NCBI GenBank assembly: GCA_900604495.1
Contig: UWOR01000018.1
Location: 1-63,288, forward strand
DNA: 63,288 nucleotides
Direction of reading: 5' to 3'
Source of the DNA: Desulfovibrio sp. Marseille-P6017
GTDB taxonomy: Bacteria > Bacillota_A > Clostridia > Peptostreptococcales > Peptostreptococcaceae
The translations under genes and the position numbers were made by a program. How positions within the stretch are numbered: the first letter of the stretch is position 1; every line of letters begins with the position of its first letter. Below, piece after piece: positions 50,549 to 62,625 of this stretch. A model generated the notes under the pieces. The model was not told the origin of the DNA and did not search any database. It saw only the letters and a list, made by a program, of their open reading frames with translations.

Positions 50549-51199
50549 ATGAGAATAATATTACTTGGACCTCCTGGTGCTGGTAAAGGTACTCAGGCGG
50601 CTGGTATAGTAGAAAAATATAACATACCTCATATATCAACAGGAGATATATTCAGAAAGAATATAAAAGAAGGTACTGATCTTGGAAAGAAAGCTAAAGA
50701 GTACATGGATCAAGGATTACTAGTTCCAGATGAGCTAACTGTAGGTCTTGTTACAGACAGAATAACTCAAGACGACTGTGAAAATGGATTCATGTTAGAT
50801 GGATTCCCAAGAAATGTTTCTCAAGCTGAACAATTAGATGCGTTTTTAAAAGAAAATAATATAGCGCTTAGCAACGTTATAAATATAGAGGTTGATAAGA
50901 ATATATTAGTTTCAAGAGCAGTTGGAAGAAGAATATGTAAATCTTGCGGTGCTACGTATCACGTTGAGTTTAATCCTCCTAAAAATGAAGGTGTATGTAA
51001 TGTATGCCAAGGGGAGTTATACCAAAGAGCAGATGATAATGAAGAAACTGTATCAAAAAGAATACAAGTGTATCTAGATGAAACTAAGCCATTAGCTGAT
51101 TATTATGCTAAAGAAGGTATATTATCAAACATAAATGGTCAACAATCTATAGATGAAGTATTTGCAGATATAGTTGCTGCTCTAGGAAGTGAAAAATAA
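50549..51199 (+). CDS. adk: Adenylate kinase
   Basis: Interconverts ATP, ADP and AMP; 216 residues with [10 protein letters not shown] (P-loop, 7-16) and [13 protein letters not shown]. The LID carries a zinc site with CKSCG and CNVC cysteines, the Gram-positive long form. AAGGAGATG precedes the ATG. The stop overlaps the map start by one base (TAATG). Confidence 0.97.
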   Translation: MRIILLGPPGAGKGTQAAGIVEKYNIPHISTGDIFRKNIKEGTDLGKKAKEYMDQGLLVPDELTVGLVTDRITQDDCENGFMLDGFPRNVSQAEQLDAFLKENNIALSNVINIEVDKNILVSRAVGRRICKSCGATYHVEFNPPKNEGVCNVCQGELYQRADDNEETVSKRIQVYLDETKPLADYYAKEGILSNINGQQSIDEVFADIVAALGSEK

Positions 51200-51945
51200 T
51201 GATTATTATTAAATCAAAAAAAGAAATAGAATTCATGAAAGAGGCCGGTAAAATAGTTGCTGAAACTCATGAGCTATTAAAGGAAGCTATTACTCCGGGA
51301 ATATCTACTTTAGAGTTAGATAAAATAGCTGAAGAGAATATAAGAAAATATAATGCCAGCCCATCTTTTAAAGGCTATGGTGGTTTTCCTGCAAGTATAT
51401 GCGCATCTATAAATAATCAAGTTGTGCATGGTATACCAGGTAAGCAGATAGTTAAAGAGGGTGACATTATTAGTATAGATATAGGAGCCTATTATAAAGG
51501 ATATCATGCAGATGCTGCGAAAACTCATGGTGTAGGCATTATATCTGAAGAAAATAGGAAATTAATAGAAGTAACAAAAGAAAGCTTCTATGAAGGCATA
51601 AAATTTGCTAAACTAGGATATAGACTTTCGGATATCTCACACTCAATACAAGCACACGTAGAGAAACATGGTTTCTCAGTTGTTAGAGATCTGGTAGGTC
51701 ATGGAGTCGGCACAGAACTTCATGAAGATCCTCAAGTTCCTAATTATGGTCCTCCTGGCAAGGGTCCAAGACTTAAAGAAGGAATGGTAATTGCAATAGA
51801 GCCTATGATTAATGCTGGTCATTATCATGTAAAAACTCTATCTGATGGATGGACAATCGTCACAATAGACGGTAAAAATTCTGCTCATTATGAGCATACG
51901 ATAGCAATTACTGAAGATGAACCGCTTATATTAACTAAGCTTTAG
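51199..51945 (+). CDS. map: Methionine aminopeptidase, type I
   Basis: Removes N-terminal Met from nascent proteins; 248 residues. The metal ligands are in [19 protein letters not shown] (two Asp), [12 protein letters not shown] (His), IEPMI (Glu) and HYEHTIAIT (Glu). Substrate His is in VVHGIPG. It has no strong site of its own and overlaps the adk stop by one base, so coupling is likely. The KOW protein gene follows 16 bases later. Confidence 0.97.
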   Translation: MIIIKSKKEIEFMKEAGKIVAETHELLKEAITPGISTLELDKIAEENIRKYNASPSFKGYGGFPASICASINNQVVHGIPGKQIVKEGDIISIDIGAYYKGYHADAAKTHGVGIISEENRKLIEVTKESFYEGIKFAKLGYRLSDISHSIQAHVEKHGFSVVRDLVGHGVGTELHEDPQVPNYGPPGKGPRLKEGMVIAIEPMINAGHYHVKTLSDGWTIVTIDGKNSAHYEHTIAITEDEPLILTKL

Positions 51946-51961
51946 TTTGAAGGTGATAAAA

Positions 51962-52243
51962 GTGCTATCATACAACAAAAGAGTAGGTCAAGTTGTTGAA
52001 GGTTTGTCGGGAAGAGAGAAGAATAAAATATTTTTCATCGTAAAGGTGATAGATAATCAATATGTTCTTATATCTGACGGAAATAAAAGAAAACTTGACA
52101 GACCTAAGCTAAAAAAAGTTAAGCACTTAAAGTTATATAATCTTTATAATAATAGAGTTGAAAAGAAAATAGCGTCTGAAGAAATAACAGATGCTTTTTT
52201 AAGAGCTGAACTTACTAAATCAAAAACAATACTTTTTGATTAG
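51962..52243 (+). CDS. KOW-domain RNA-binding protein (L14e-like family)
   Basis: A 93-residue basic protein. It opens with a KOW-like beta motif ([24 protein letters not shown] in pieces: GQVV, GREKNK, FFIVKV) followed by a Lys-rich segment [18 protein letters not shown] and a helical tail. The GTG at 51962 is chosen because GAAGGTGAT lies just before it; a TTG at 51947 would lie inside that site. Its place between map and infA is common in clostridia. It is probably ribosome-associated; the exact function is unknown. Confidence 0.82.
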   Translation: MLSYNKRVGQVVEGLSGREKNKIFFIVKVIDNQYVLISDGNKRKLDRPKLKKVKHLKLYNLYNNRVEKKIASEEITDAFLRAELTKSKTILFD

Positions 52244-52266
52244 TTGAATGGAGGTCTGGTTATTTA

Positions 52267-52485
52267 ATGGCCAAAAAAGATGTAATAGAATTAGAAGGTA
52301 CAGTTATTGAAAACTTACCTAATGCTATGTTCAAAGTAAGATTAGAAAATGGACATGAAGTATTATGCCATTTATCTGGAAAGCTAAGAATGAACTTCAT
52401 AAGAATTCTTGAAGGTGATAAGGTAAATGTTGAACTTTCTCCATATGACCTTACAAGAGGAAGAATCACTTGGCGTAAGAAGTAG
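52267..52485 (+). CDS. infA: Translation initiation factor IF-1
   Basis: A 72-residue OB-fold protein that blocks the A site during initiation. It begins [20 protein letters not shown] and ends with [13 protein letters not shown], both typical. ATGGAGGTCTGG precedes the ATG with slightly long spacing. rpmJ follows 35 bases later. Confidence 0.98.
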   Translation: MAKKDVIELEGTVIENLPNAMFKVRLENGHEVLCHLSGKLRMNFIRILEGDKVNVELSPYDLTRGRITWRKK

Positions 52486-52502
52486 GCTATCTTATTTAAT
52501 AG

Positions 52503-52634
<132 letters not shown>

Positions 52635-52751
52635 GAAATTATTACTAGTAATTTGTTGATTTTTATAGTATAATAGTAAACTGTGATATCAACAAACAGA
52701 GCGCTTTGGCGTTAAAAATGATTAAAAAACAATGTGTAGGAGGTGCGAACT

Positions 52752-53123
52752 ATGGCAAGAATAGCTGGGGTAGATTTACCTAGAGAAAAAAGAGCAGAGA
52801 TAGGCTTAACTTATATATATGGTATAGGAAAAGCTACTGCTAATGAAATATTAGCTAAAGCTGATATAAATCCTGACACTAGAATAAAGGATTTATCAGA
52901 TGATCAAGTTAATGAATTAAGAAAAATAATAGACGCTGATTTCTTAGTTGAAGGTGACTTAAGAAGAGAAATCGCTTTAAACATAAAGAGATTAAGAGAT
53001 ATCAAATGTTACAGAGGTTTAAGACATGCTAAAGGTCTTCCACTAAGAGGACAAAGAACTAAGACTAATGCTAGAACTAGAAAAGGTCCTAGAAAAACTG
53101 TATCTCGTAAGAAGAAAAAATAA
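52752..53123 (+). CDS. rpsM: Ribosomal protein S13
   Basis: Small-subunit head protein of 123 residues bridging to the large subunit. It begins [22 protein letters not shown] in parts ([10 protein letters not shown]) and has the signature [20 protein letters not shown]. The ATG at 52752 follows TAGGAGGTG; a GTG at 52743 is inside that site. A TATAAT box at 52669 in the gap upstream may be part of an alpha-operon promoter, but no clear -35 pairs with it. Confidence 0.97.
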   Translation: MARIAGVDLPREKRAEIGLTYIYGIGKATANEILAKADINPDTRIKDLSDDQVNELRKIIDADFLVEGDLRREIALNIKRLRDIKCYRGLRHAKGLPLRGQRTKTNARTRKGPRKTVSRKKKK

Positions 53124-53148
53124 TAATTAGATAGGAGGGAAATGAAAA

Positions 53149-53547
53149 ATGGCTAAACCAAAAAAGAAAGCTACACGTGTTAGAAGAAGAGAGCGTAAAA
53201 ACATAGAACGTGGACATGCTCATATACAATCTACTTTTAACAATACTATAATAACTTTAACTGATGTTCATGGAAATGCTATATCTTGGGCATCTTCAGG
53301 ACAATTAGGATTCAAAGGATCAAGAAAATCTACTCCTTTCGCATCTCAAATGGCTGCAGAAACTGCTGCTAAAGCTGCAATGGAACACGGTTTAAAAACT
53401 GTTGAAGTATTCGTAAAAGGTCCTGGTTCAGGAAGAGAAGCTGCTATAAGAGCTTTACAAGCTACTGGACTAGAAGTAACTATGATAAAAGACGTTACTC
53501 CAATCCCACACAACGGATGTAGACCACCAAAAAGAAGAAGAGTGTAA
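53149..53547 (+). CDS. rpsK: Ribosomal protein S11
   Basis: Platform protein of 132 residues near the E-site codon. It contains [35 protein letters not shown] and the C-terminal [27 protein letters not shown] precedes the ATG. The order is rpsM-rpsK-rpsD. Confidence 0.98.
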   Translation: MAKPKKKATRVRRRERKNIERGHAHIQSTFNNTIITLTDVHGNAISWASSGQLGFKGSRKSTPFASQMAAETAAKAAMEHGLKTVEVFVKGPGSGREAAIRALQATGLEVTMIKDVTPIPHNGCRPPKRRRV

Positions 53548-53580
53548 TTTTATACAGAATAAATTAGGAGGTGTAAAGAT

Positions 53581-54207
53581 ATGGCAAGATATACAGGTGC
53601 ATCTTGTAGACAATGTCGTAGAGAAGGAATGAAATTATTCCTTAAAGGCGAAAGATGTCATACAGATAAGTGTGCTATAGAAAAAAGAAACTACGCTCCT
53701 GGTCAACATGGACAAGGAAGAAAGAAAGTTTCTAACTATGGTTTACAATTAAGAGAAAAACAAAAAGTTAAGAGAATATACGGAGTTTTAGAAACTCAAT
53801 TCAGAAACTTATACGAACGTGCTGATAAAATGCCTGGTATAACAGGGGAAAACTTATTAAGTTTATTAGAAAGAAGATTAGACAACGTAGTTTACAGAAT
53901 GGGATTAGCATCTTCTAGAAAAGAAGCTAGACAATTAGTAACTCACGGTCACTTCACTTTAAATGGAAACAAGGTAGATATACCTTCTATAACTGTTAAA
54001 GCTGATGATGTAATAGCAGTTAAAGAAAACTCTAAAACTTCTGCTAAGTTCAAAGCTTTAGTAGAAGCTAATGCATCAAAAGTAGCTCCTAAGTGGTTAG
54101 ATGCAAACTTAGAAGGAATGACTGCTAAAGTTGTTGCTATGCCATCAAGAGAAGATATAGATCTTGAAATAGCTGAACACTTAATAGTAGAGCTTTACTC
54201 TAAGTAA
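53581..54207 (+). CDS. rpsD: Ribosomal protein S4
   Basis: Primary 16S-binding protein of 208 residues with an S4 RNA-binding domain ([20 protein letters not shown] near 99-118). Four cysteines near the N-terminus (C9, C12, C26, C31) suggest the zinc-binding form. TAGGAGGTG precedes the ATG. It lies between rpsK and rpoA here, unlike Bacillus subtilis, where rpsD is elsewhere. Confidence 0.97.
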   Translation: MARYTGASCRQCRREGMKLFLKGERCHTDKCAIEKRNYAPGQHGQGRKKVSNYGLQLREKQKVKRIYGVLETQFRNLYERADKMPGITGENLLSLLERRLDNVVYRMGLASSRKEARQLVTHGHFTLNGNKVDIPSITVKADDVIAVKENSKTSAKFKALVEANASKVAPKWLDANLEGMTAKVVAMPSREDIDLEIAEHLIVELYSK

Positions 54208-54282
54208 TAAGCAAGTTTTAAAATTAATTTTTAAAATTGTTTACCCTCAGTGGATTAATAAATTTGAAGGAGGGTTTTGTCC

Positions 54283-55230
54283 ATGATAGAAATAGAAAAA
54301 CCTAAAGTAGATATAATAGAACTTAGCGAAGACTATAGATATGGTAAATTCGTTATAGAGCCTCTAGAAAGAGGATATGGTATAACTATAGGAAATGCTT
54401 TAAGAAGAGTATTATTATCATCTTTACCAGGTGTTGCTGTAAATTCTATAAAAATAGATGGAGTTCTTCACGAATTCTCAACAATACCAGGTGTTAAGGA
54501 AGATGTTACAGAAATAATATTATCTCTTAAAGAGCTTTCAGCTACTATTGATGGAGAAGGAAGTAGAACTCTTAAAATAGAAGCACAAGGACCATGCTCT
54601 ATCAAAGGATCAGATATAATATGTCCTCCTGATGTTGAAATATTAAGTAAAGACTTATTAATAGCTACGCTAGATGATAATGCTAAATTTAATATGGAAA
54701 TATCTATAGATAAAGGTAGAGGATATGTTTCTGCTGAAGAAAATAAAACAGAGAATATGCCTATAGGTGTTTTACCTGTAGATTCAATATATACTCCTGT
54801 TGAAAAAGTGAGCTACCATGTAGAAAATACAAGAGTAGGTCAAAAAACAGATTATGATAAATTAGTACTTGAAGTTCAAACTAACGGTAGCATAAATCCT
54901 CAAGAAGGAATATCTTTAGCTGCTAAAGTACTAGTTGAACATTTAAATCTATTCATTGATTTAACAGAGCATGTAAGCAATGTTGAAATAATGGTAGAAA
55001 AAGAAGAAGATCAAAAAGAAAAAGTTCTTGAAATGACTATAGAAGAATTAGATTTATCAGTTAGATCTTATAACTGTTTAAAGAGAGCGGGAATAAATAC
55101 AGTTGAAGAATTAGCTAATAAGTCTGAGGACGATATGATGAAGGTAAGAAACCTTGGTAAGAAGTCACTTGAGGAAGTTATCCAAAAATTAGAAGAACTT
55201 GGACTAGGTCTTAAACCAAGCGAAGAATAG
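54283..55230 (+). CDS. rpoA: RNA polymerase alpha subunit
   Basis: A 315-residue subunit. The N-terminal domain for assembly has [28 protein letters not shown] in parts ([17 protein letters not shown]). The C-terminal DNA-binding domain has [16 protein letters not shown] and [15 protein letters not shown] for UP elements and activators. The ATG at 54283 follows GAAGGAGGG; a TTG at 54277 is too close to the site. rplQ follows 20 bases later. Confidence 0.98.
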   Translation: MIEIEKPKVDIIELSEDYRYGKFVIEPLERGYGITIGNALRRVLLSSLPGVAVNSIKIDGVLHEFSTIPGVKEDVTEIILSLKELSATIDGEGSRTLKIEAQGPCSIKGSDIICPPDVEILSKDLLIATLDDNAKFNMEISIDKGRGYVSAEENKTENMPIGVLPVDSIYTPVEKVSYHVENTRVGQKTDYDKLVLEVQTNGSINPQEGISLAAKVLVEHLNLFIDLTEHVSNVEIMVEKEEDQKEKVLEMTIEELDLSVRSYNCLKRAGINTVEELANKSEDDMMKVRNLGKKSLEEVIQKLEELGLGLKPSEE

Positions 55231-55250
55231 TGAGCAAAGGAGGGATTGGC

Positions 55251-55592
55251 ATGGCTAATTACCGTAAATTAGGACGTGTGACTTCACACAGAAACCTTAT
55301 GTTAAGAAACTTAGTAACTGATTTACTAAGATGTGGTAGAATAGAAACTACAGTAACAAGAGCAAAAGAAACTCGTAGAATGGCTGAAAAGATGATAACT
55401 CTTGCTAAAAGAGGAGATCTTCACGCTAGAAGACAAGTTTTAGCTTACGTTATGGATGAAACTGTAGTTAACAACTTATTCACTGATATAGCTCCAAAGT
55501 ATGCTGAGAGAAATGGTGGATACACTAGAATAATCAAAAAAGGACCAAGAAGAGGCGACGCTGCTGAAATGGCTTTTATAGAATTAGTATAG
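55251..55592 (+). CDS. rplQ: Ribosomal protein L17
   Basis: Large-subunit protein of 113 residues at the tunnel exit. It begins [20 protein letters not shown] and has [19 protein letters not shown]. The ATG at 55251 follows CAAAGGAGGGA; a GTG at 55230 overlapping the rpoA stop is rejected. It is the last gene of the alpha cluster, followed by a strong terminator. Confidence 0.98.
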   Translation: MANYRKLGRVTSHRNLMLRNLVTDLLRCGRIETTVTRAKETRRMAEKMITLAKRGDLHARRQVLAYVMDETVVNNLFTDIAPKYAERNGGYTRIIKKGPRRGDAAEMAFIELV

Positions 55593-55595
55593 TAT

Positions 55596-55629
55596 AAAAA
55601 AAGATTAAGCTTTTGCTTAATCTTTTTTT
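55596..55629 (+). terminator. Terminator of the S10-spc-alpha cluster
   Basis: AAAAAAGATTAAGC, loop TTTT, GCTTAATCTTTTTT. It is the only strong intrinsic terminator seen between rpsJ and rplQ, so the cluster may be read as one long transcript of about 16 kb. Confidence 0.92.
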
Positions 55630-55735
55630 ATACTTTTTTTAATATACATAAATATTTAAATGATAAGGATGTATATACAGATATTAAATGAATTTAATTT
55701 TGTATATATAAGAATTATCTTTTTTTTTATGGTTA

Positions 55736-55744
55736 TGATATAAT
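55736..55744 (+). promoter_or_regulatory. Extended -10 promoter element of ecfA1
   Basis: TGATATAAT is an extended -10 (TGn plus perfect TATAAT), 53 bases before the ecfA1 ATG. No good -35 is visible. Confidence 0.5.
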
Positions 55745-55796
55745 ACTACTTAAATTGGTTTTTTATACAACTACTTAATGAAGAGGAGTAGATTAA

Positions 55797-56630
55797 ATGA
55801 ATAATATAGTAGAAGTAAACAATATTTCATTTGAATATATAGCAGAAGATGATAGATTTAAAGCGATAGATAATTTAAGTTTAGATATAAAAGAAGGTGA
55901 ATTTTTAGTTGTTATAGGACATAATGGATCTGGAAAATCTACATTATCTAAAAATTTAAATGCTATTTTAATGCCTACTGAGGGAAGTATACTTATTGAT
56001 GGTATGGATACTAGAGCAGAAGAAAATCTTTGGGATATAAGGCAAACTGCCGGGATGGTATTTCAAAATCCAGATAATCAAATAGTTGCAACGGTGGTAG
56101 AAGAAGACGTGGCTTTTGGTCCAGAAAACTTAGGAATAGAGCCTAAAGAAATAAGAAAAAGAGTTGATGAATCTCTTAAAAGTGTAGGTATATATGAATT
56201 AAGAGATAGACAGCCACATTTATTATCAGGAGGTCAAAAACAAAGAGTTGCAATAGCTGGAATAATAGCTATGAAGCCTAAGTGTATAATTTTCGATGAA
56301 GCAACCGCTATGCTTGATCCTTCTGGTAGAAAAGAAGTTATGAATACGATAAAGAGATTAAATAAAGAAGAAAATATAAGTATTATACATATAACCCACT
56401 TTATGGAAGAGGCAGTTGATGCTGATAGAGTTATAGTTATGGAAAAAGGTAGAAAAGTTTTAGAAGGTACTCCTAGAGACGTTTTTTCAAAGGTGGATAT
56501 GCTAAAATGTATAGGATTAGATGTACCTTATATGACAGAGTTATCTATGGAGTTAAGTAAAGAGGGACTTAATATAGACTCTGATATATTAACAGTGGAT
56601 GAGATGGTGATGAAATTATGTCAATTGTAG
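55797..56630 (+). CDS. ecfA1: ECF transporter ATP-binding protein EcfA1
   Basis: ATPase of the shared energising module for vitamin and cofactor uptake, 277 residues. Walker A is GHNGSGKST (near 38), the ABC signature is [13 protein letters not shown] (near 142), and Walker B is [12 protein letters not shown] (near 163), followed by a switch His. AGAGGAG precedes the ATG. The stop lies 13 bases inside ecfA2. Several substrate-binding S components encoded elsewhere can share the module. Confidence 0.94.
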   Translation: MNNIVEVNNISFEYIAEDDRFKAIDNLSLDIKEGEFLVVIGHNGSGKSTLSKNLNAILMPTEGSILIDGMDTRAEENLWDIRQTAGMVFQNPDNQIVATVVEEDVAFGPENLGIEPKEIRKRVDESLKSVGIYELRDRQPHLLSGGQKQRVAIAGIIAMKPKCIIFDEATAMLDPSGRKEVMNTIKRLNKEENISIIHITHFMEEAVDADRVIVMEKGRKVLEGTPRDVFSKVDMLKCIGLDVPYMTELSMELSKEGLNIDSDILTVDEMVMKLCQL

Positions 56631-57484
56631 TAAAAAATTTAACTTATGTATATAACGAGGATATGCCATTCGCAAGTAAAGCGTTAGATAATATTAGTTT
56701 TGAAATAGAAGATAAAGACTTTGTAGGAATTATAGGTCATACTGGCTCTGGTAAATCTACGTTAATACAACATTTAAATGGGATTTTAAAACCTTCCTAT
56801 GGAGAAATATATATAAATGATTTTAATATAACTGATCCGGACTTAAATTTAACTGAAATTAGGAAAAGGGTAGGGGTAGTATTCCAATATCCGGAATATC
56901 AACTTTTTGAAGAAACTGTTGAAAAAGATATAGCTTTTGGACCTTCTAATTTAGGTTTAGATAGCGAGGAAATAAATAATAGGGTAAAACTATCAATGAA
57001 ATCTGTAGGGCTTAATTATGAAGAGTATAAAGATAAATCACCTTTTGAGTTATCAGGAGGGCAAAAGCGCAGAGTTGCAATAGCTGGAGTAATAGCTATG
57101 AATCCAGAAGTTTTAATTTTAGATGAACCTACAGCTGGTCTTGATCCCGGAGGAAGAGATGAAATTTTTGAACTTATCAGAACTCTTCATAAAGATCATA
57201 ATATGACTATAATACTATCATCACATAGCATGGATGATATGGCTAAGTTAGCAAAAACTATAATAGTTATGAATGGTGGGAAAATAGAGTTTATGGGAAC
57301 TCCGAGAGAAGTATTTAATTCTCATGCTAATAGATTAAAAGAGATAGGATTAGATATACCTCAAACTATAGAATTAGCTATTAAGCTTAGAGAAAAAGGA
57401 TTTGATATACGTCAAGATATACTGACGATAGAAGAAGCTAAACAAGAAATATTGAGAGTTATGAGAGGACGAGGAAAATGTTAA
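56618..57484 (+). CDS. ecfA2: ECF transporter ATP-binding protein EcfA2
   Basis: Second ATPase of the module, 288 residues, forming a heterodimer with EcfA1. Walker A is GHTGSGKST, the signature is [13 protein letters not shown], and Walker B is [12 protein letters not shown]. It overlaps ecfA1 by 13 bases and ecfT by 7 bases, showing tight translational coupling and fixed subunit ratio. Confidence 0.94.
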   Translation: MSIVVKNLTYVYNEDMPFASKALDNISFEIEDKDFVGIIGHTGSGKSTLIQHLNGILKPSYGEIYINDFNITDPDLNLTEIRKRVGVVFQYPEYQLFEETVEKDIAFGPSNLGLDSEEINNRVKLSMKSVGLNYEEYKDKSPFELSGGQKRRVAIAGVIAMNPEVLILDEPTAGLDPGGRDEIFELIRTLHKDHNMTIILSSHSMDDMAKLAKTIIVMNGGKIEFMGTPREVFNSHANRLKEIGLDIPQTIELAIKLREKGFDIRQDILTIEEAKQEILRVMRGRGKC

Positions 57485-58278
57485 AGGATATAACTATTGG
57501 TCAGCATTACCCTACACAGTCTCTTATACATAAATTAGATTCAAGAGTAAAGCTTGTAGGTACATTTATATTTATGCTATCACTATTTATAATTAATAAA
57601 TTTTGGCCATACTTATTAGTAATAGCATCTTTATTAGCAATAATAAAGTTATCTAATATACCGTTTAAATATATATTAAGAGGATTAAAGCCCCTTAGAT
57701 GGATTATATTATTTACATTAGTCATAAATATATTCTTCTTGCCAGGAGAACAAGTCATATGGTCATTTGGATTTTTAAAGATAACTATGGAAGGTATAAG
57801 TCAAGCATTATTTATGGCTATAAGGCTTACACTGCTTGTATTAGGAACTTCTTTATTAACTCTAACAACATCCCCTATGGATCTCACAGACGGTATAGAG
57901 CGAATACTAAAACCATTTAATAAATTTGGATTGCCAGTACATGAATTAGCTATGATGATGACTATAGCACTTAGGTTTATTCCAACTCTATTAGATGAGA
58001 CTGATAAGATAATGAAAGCTCAAATGTCTAGAGGTGCAGACTTTGAGAGCAATAATTTAATAGCAAGAGCTAAGAATCTAGTACCACTTTTAGTTCCTCT
58101 ATTTGTTAGTGCATTTAGAAGAGCTGAAGAGTTAGGTACAGCTATGGAAGCTAGATGCTATAGAGGTGGATATAATAGAACTAAAATGAAAGTTACAATT
58201 CTTACAAAAGTAGATTATGTATCTTATGTATTACAGTTTATATATTTAGGGAGTATAATAGTTACTAGATTTATATAA
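57478..58278 (+). CDS. ecfT: ECF transporter transmembrane protein EcfT
   Basis: Membrane scaffold of the ECF module, 266 residues. It has about five or six hydrophobic helices (between 25 and 125 and near the C-terminus) and two coupling Ala-Arg-Gly motifs, SRGADF and the [18 protein letters not shown] region, which bind the ATPases. It overlaps ecfA2 by 7 bases. truA starts 12 bases after the stop, as in many Firmicutes. Confidence 0.94.
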   Translation: MLKDITIGQHYPTQSLIHKLDSRVKLVGTFIFMLSLFIINKFWPYLLVIASLLAIIKLSNIPFKYILRGLKPLRWIILFTLVINIFFLPGEQVIWSFGFLKITMEGISQALFMAIRLTLLVLGTSLLTLTTSPMDLTDGIERILKPFNKFGLPVHELAMMMTIALRFIPTLLDETDKIMKAQMSRGADFESNNLIARAKNLVPLLVPLFVSAFRRAEELGTAMEARCYRGGYNRTKMKVTILTKVDYVSYVLQFIYLGSIIVTRFI

Positions 58279-58289
58279 AGAGGTAAAGT

Positions 58290-59021
58290 ATGAGAAATTT
58301 AATGATAAAAATACAGTACAATGGAGCTAATTATTGTGGTTGGCAGAAACAACCAGATTCTTTAGGTATACAAGGAACTATAGAAAAAGCTATTTTTGAT
58401 ATAACTAAAGAAGAAGTAAAAATTACTGGCTCTGGGAGGACTGATGCAGGAGTTCATGCATTAGGTCAAGTGGCAAATTTTAAACTAAACTCTGACATAC
58501 CATATAGTAAATTACCAAATGCACTTAATTCTAAGCTTCCTAAAGATATATCAATAATCGATTGTAAGGAAGTAGATGATCAATTTCATGCAAGGTATAA
58601 TGCAAAAGGAAAAAGATATAGATATTTAATCTATAATAGTCCTTATAGAAGTCCTATATATAAAGATACTTCTTATCATGTGAAATATGAGCTTGATTTT
58701 AATAAAATGTGTAAAGAAGCTAAATCATTAATAGGAACTCATGACTTTAAAGGATTTATGAGTTCTGGATCCTCGGTAATAGATACTGTTAGGACTATAT
58801 ATGATATAGAAATAACTAAGGACGAGGATCTGATAACAATAGAAGTAGAGGGGAGTGGATTCTTATATAATATGGTAAGAATAATAGTAGGGACATTAGT
58901 GGATATTGGAAGAGGAAGGATAAAAGATAATCTATCTGAAATAATTGACTCAAAGAGTAGATCTAAAACTGGACATACTGCACCAGCACATGGATTATTT
59001 CTTAAAAAAGTTGATTATTAG
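58290..59021 (+). CDS. truA: tRNA pseudouridine synthase A
   Basis: Forms pseudouridine at positions 38-40 of tRNA anticodon stems; 243 residues. The catalytic Asp lies in GSGRTDAGVHALGQVANF (near 52). Other signatures are RYNAKGKRYRYLIYN and GFLYNMVRIIVGTLVDIGRG. AAAGAGGTAAA precedes the ATG. It is co-transcribed with ecfT and ends at the L13 promoter. Confidence 0.96.
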   Translation: MRNLMIKIQYNGANYCGWQKQPDSLGIQGTIEKAIFDITKEEVKITGSGRTDAGVHALGQVANFKLNSDIPYSKLPNALNSKLPKDISIIDCKEVDDQFHARYNAKGKRYRYLIYNSPYRSPIYKDTSYHVKYELDFNKMCKEAKSLIGTHDFKGFMSSGSSVIDTVRTIYDIEITKDEDLITIEVEGSGFLYNMVRIIVGTLVDIGRGRIKDNLSEIIDSKSRSKTGHTAPAHGLFLKKVDY

Positions 59022-59022
59022 C

Positions 59023-59051
59023 TTGACACACAACTATGCATATATTAAAAT
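59023..59051 (+). promoter_or_regulatory. Promoter of rplM-rpsI
   Basis: A consensus TTGACA, a 17-base spacer, and TAAAAT, starting just after the truA stop. Confidence 0.75.
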
Positions 59052-59054
59052 TAG

Positions 59055-59107
59055 TAGGAGTGTGTTAATAAGTCCACTTGCCCCGGACTTGACATAAACG
59101 GTAAAAT
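59055..59107 (+). promoter_or_regulatory. L13 leader
   Basis: TAGGAGTGTGTTAATAAG, then TCCACTTGCCCCGGACTTGAC, match the compact conserved Firmicute leader before rplM. It gives autogenous control of L13 and S9. Confidence 0.8.
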
Positions 59108-59138
59108 TTTAAAAGGAAAAAGTTAAGGAGGGACAACT

Positions 59139-59570
59139 ATGAAAAGTTATATAGCTAAGCCAGCTGATGTGCAAAGAAAATGGTACATCGTTGACGCTGA
59201 AGGAAAAACATTAGGTCGTTTAGCAACTGAAATAGCGACAGTATTAAGAGGAAAAAATAAGGTTACTTTCACACCACACGTTGACGGAGGAGACTTCGTT
59301 GTTGTTGTTAACGCTGAGAAAGTAGTTTTAACAGGAAAGAAATTAGAACAAAAAATGTACAGATACCACACTGGTTATGTAGGTGGTTTAAAAGAAATAC
59401 CATACAAAGAAATGATGGAAAAGAAACCTGAAGAGGTTGTAGCTCACGCTGTAAGCGGAATGTTACCAAAGAACAAATTAAGAAGCAGAATGATGACTAG
59501 ATTAAGAGTATTCGCAGGACCAAACCATGATCATGCAGCTCAAAATCCAGAAGTTTTAAACTTTAAATAA
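59139..59570 (+). CDS. rplM: Ribosomal protein L13
   Basis: Early large-subunit assembly protein of 143 residues. It begins [19 protein letters not shown] and has [22 protein letters not shown] and [29 protein letters not shown] precedes the ATG. It follows a promoter and L13 leader and is co-transcribed with rpsI. Confidence 0.98.
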   Translation: MKSYIAKPADVQRKWYIVDAEGKTLGRLATEIATVLRGKNKVTFTPHVDGGDFVVVVNAEKVVLTGKKLEQKMYRYHTGYVGGLKEIPYKEMMEKKPEEVVAHAVSGMLPKNKLRSRMMTRLRVFAGPNHDHAAQNPEVLNFK

Positions 59571-59598
59571 TAATTAACGGGTGAAAGGAGGAGTTATC

Positions 59599-59991
59599 AT
59601 GGCAAACGTTCAATACTACGGAACTGGAAGAAGAAAAAGCTCTGTTGCTAGAGTTAGATTAGTAGCAGGTGAAGGAAATATAATAGTAAATGGAAGAAAT
59701 GTTGAAGAATACTTCAACTATGAAACATTAATAAGAGATGTTAAGCAACCATTAGTATTAACTAACAATGAAGCTAAATACGATGTAATAGTAAAAGTTG
59801 AAGGTGGAGGATTCACTGGACAAGCTGGTGCTATAAGACATGGTATATCTAGAGCTTTATTAAAAGCTGATGCTGAATTAAGACCTGCTTTAAAGAAAGA
59901 AGGATTCTTAACTAGAGATGCTAGAATGAAAGAAAGAAAGAAATATGGATTAAAGGCAGCAAGAAGAGCTCCACAATTCTCAAAGAGATAA
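59599..59991 (+). CDS. rpsI: Ribosomal protein S9
   Basis: Small-subunit head protein of 130 residues whose C-terminal tail contacts P-site tRNA. It contains [37 protein letters not shown] and ends in PQFSKR. The ATG at 59599 follows GAAAGGAGGAG; a GTG at 59581 lies before the site. A palindromic terminator follows. Confidence 0.98.
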   Translation: MANVQYYGTGRRKSSVARVRLVAGEGNIIVNGRNVEEYFNYETLIRDVKQPLVLTNNEAKYDVIVKVEGGGFTGQAGAIRHGISRALLKADAELRPALKKEGFLTRDARMKERKKYGLKAARRAPQFSKR

Positions 59992-60011
59992 TTTTATTCA
60001 TATACTTGTAC

Positions 60012-60043
60012 AAAGACTTTGGAATATTCCAAAGTCTTTTTTA
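60012..60043 (+). terminator. Terminator after rpsI
   Basis: A 28-base perfect palindrome (60012-60039; half AAAGACTTTGGAAT) followed by TTT. An ATG-less N-terminal extension of cwlD would have to run through it, which argues against that extension. Confidence 0.85.
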
Positions 60044-60066
60044 ATATAAATGTACAGGGTGATATT

Positions 60067-60792
60067 GTGAAGAAATACATAAAATACATAGTTTTTGGGG
60101 TAGTAGCTTTAATACTGACAGTAGCATGTATACTTAAAATAAGGGATGTATCAGAGGAAACTATTAGTTATATGCCTATAACTAATAAAACAATCGTATT
60201 AGATGCAGGCCATGGTGGTATAGATCCAGGAGCATCTAGCAGTGATAAGAGTATTTTAGAAAAAGATATTAACTTAGCTATTACCCTTAAACTAAAGGAG
60301 CTTATAGAATCAAGTGGGGGGCTAGTTATACTTACTAGAAATGACGATAGTAGCTTGTATGAAGAAGACTCTAATAAAACTATAAGACAAAAATATAATG
60401 AGAATTTAAGAAATCGTAAGAAAATCGTAGACGAATCTGAAGCAGATATGTTTGTATCAATTCATTTGAATGCATTTCAAGAATCCAAATACTCAGGTGC
60501 TCAAACCTTTTACCCAAGTGGTAAAGAGGAAAGTAAGGAATTAGCTACATATATACAACAAGAGTTGAAAAGAGTAGTAGATAATAGTAATGATAGAGTA
60601 ATTAAGCCTAGAGATAATATTTATTTATTGAAAGAAACCACTATGCCTTCAGTACTTATAGAATGTGGATTTTTATCTAATGAGAAGGAAGCTAAATTAT
60701 TATCAGAAGATGAATATCAAGAAAGAATATCATGGGCTATATATGCAGGTATTCAGAAGTATTTTGGAGAATATGAGAATAAAAATGAATAA
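60067..60792 (+). CDS. cwlD: Germination-specific N-acetylmuramoyl-L-alanine amidase CwlD
   Basis: Amidase_3 zinc hydrolase of 241 residues. An N-terminal membrane or signal segment (about 5-28) is followed by the zinc ligands in DAGHGGIDPG (His), the Glu after EKDINLAI..., SIHLNAF (His), and the catalytic Glu in LIECGFLSN. In spore formers CwlD helps form muramic-delta-lactam in cortex peptidoglycan, needed for germination. The GTG at 60067 is chosen because CAGGGTGAT precedes it and upstream codons are the rpsI terminator. Its position after rpsI matches my memory of C. difficile. Confidence 0.88.
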   Translation: MKKYIKYIVFGVVALILTVACILKIRDVSEETISYMPITNKTIVLDAGHGGIDPGASSSDKSILEKDINLAITLKLKELIESSGGLVILTRNDDSSLYEEDSNKTIRQKYNENLRNRKKIVDESEADMFVSIHLNAFQESKYSGAQTFYPSGKEESKELATYIQQELKRVVDNSNDRVIKPRDNIYLLKETTMPSVLIECGFLSNEKEAKLLSEDEYQERISWAIYAGIQKYFGEYENKNE

Positions 60793-60798
60793 TAAGGA

Positions 60799-60846
60799 AA
60801 TAATAGCTTATATCAGAATTTATCCATTGATATAAGCTGTTATTTT
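60799..60846 (+). terminator. Terminator after cwlD
   Basis: AATAATAGCTTATATCA (60799-60815) pairs with TGATATAAGCTGTTATT (60828-60844), then T residues. Confidence 0.8.
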
Positions 60847-60885
60847 AATAAATTAAATATAATATAAAAAAAATTAAAAAAAGTA

Positions 60886-60914
60886 TTGACGAAAAATAAT
60901 ATAGATGATATTAT
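60886..60914 (+). promoter_or_regulatory. rRNA operon promoter
   Basis: TTGACG, a 17-base spacer, and TATTAT, with an A/T-rich UP-like stretch upstream (60851-60884). It is about 150 bases before mature 16S. Confidence 0.75.
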
Positions 60915-60945
60915 AAATAAGTGCTAAAGAACAGCATACAAACTT

Positions 60946-60971
60946 AAGAACTTTGAAAATTAAACAGTAGG
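60946..60971 (+). other. Upstream arm of the 16S processing stem
   Basis: This 26-base segment (ending AATTAAACAGTAGG) is complementary to 62581-62606 just after 16S, apart from four central positions. It is the long stem cut by RNase III during 16S release. Confidence 0.8.
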
Positions 60972-61063
60972 TTAATTTATAAAATTTATTCTTATTTAAG
61001 AATTAAAACACAAACAACCAAGCCAGATATTCAGATAATGATTAGCTGAGCGATGGACAACTT

Positions 61064-62577
<1,514 letters not shown>

Positions 62578-62580
62578 TTG

Positions 62581-62606
62581 CCTACTGTTTAATTTTGAGG
62601 GTTCTT
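62581..62606 (+). other. Downstream arm of the 16S processing stem
   Basis: CCTACTGTTTAATT and following bases pair with 60946-60971 to loop out the 16S precursor. Confidence 0.8.
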
Positions 62607-62625
62607 AAAATCCTTAAAAAATATA

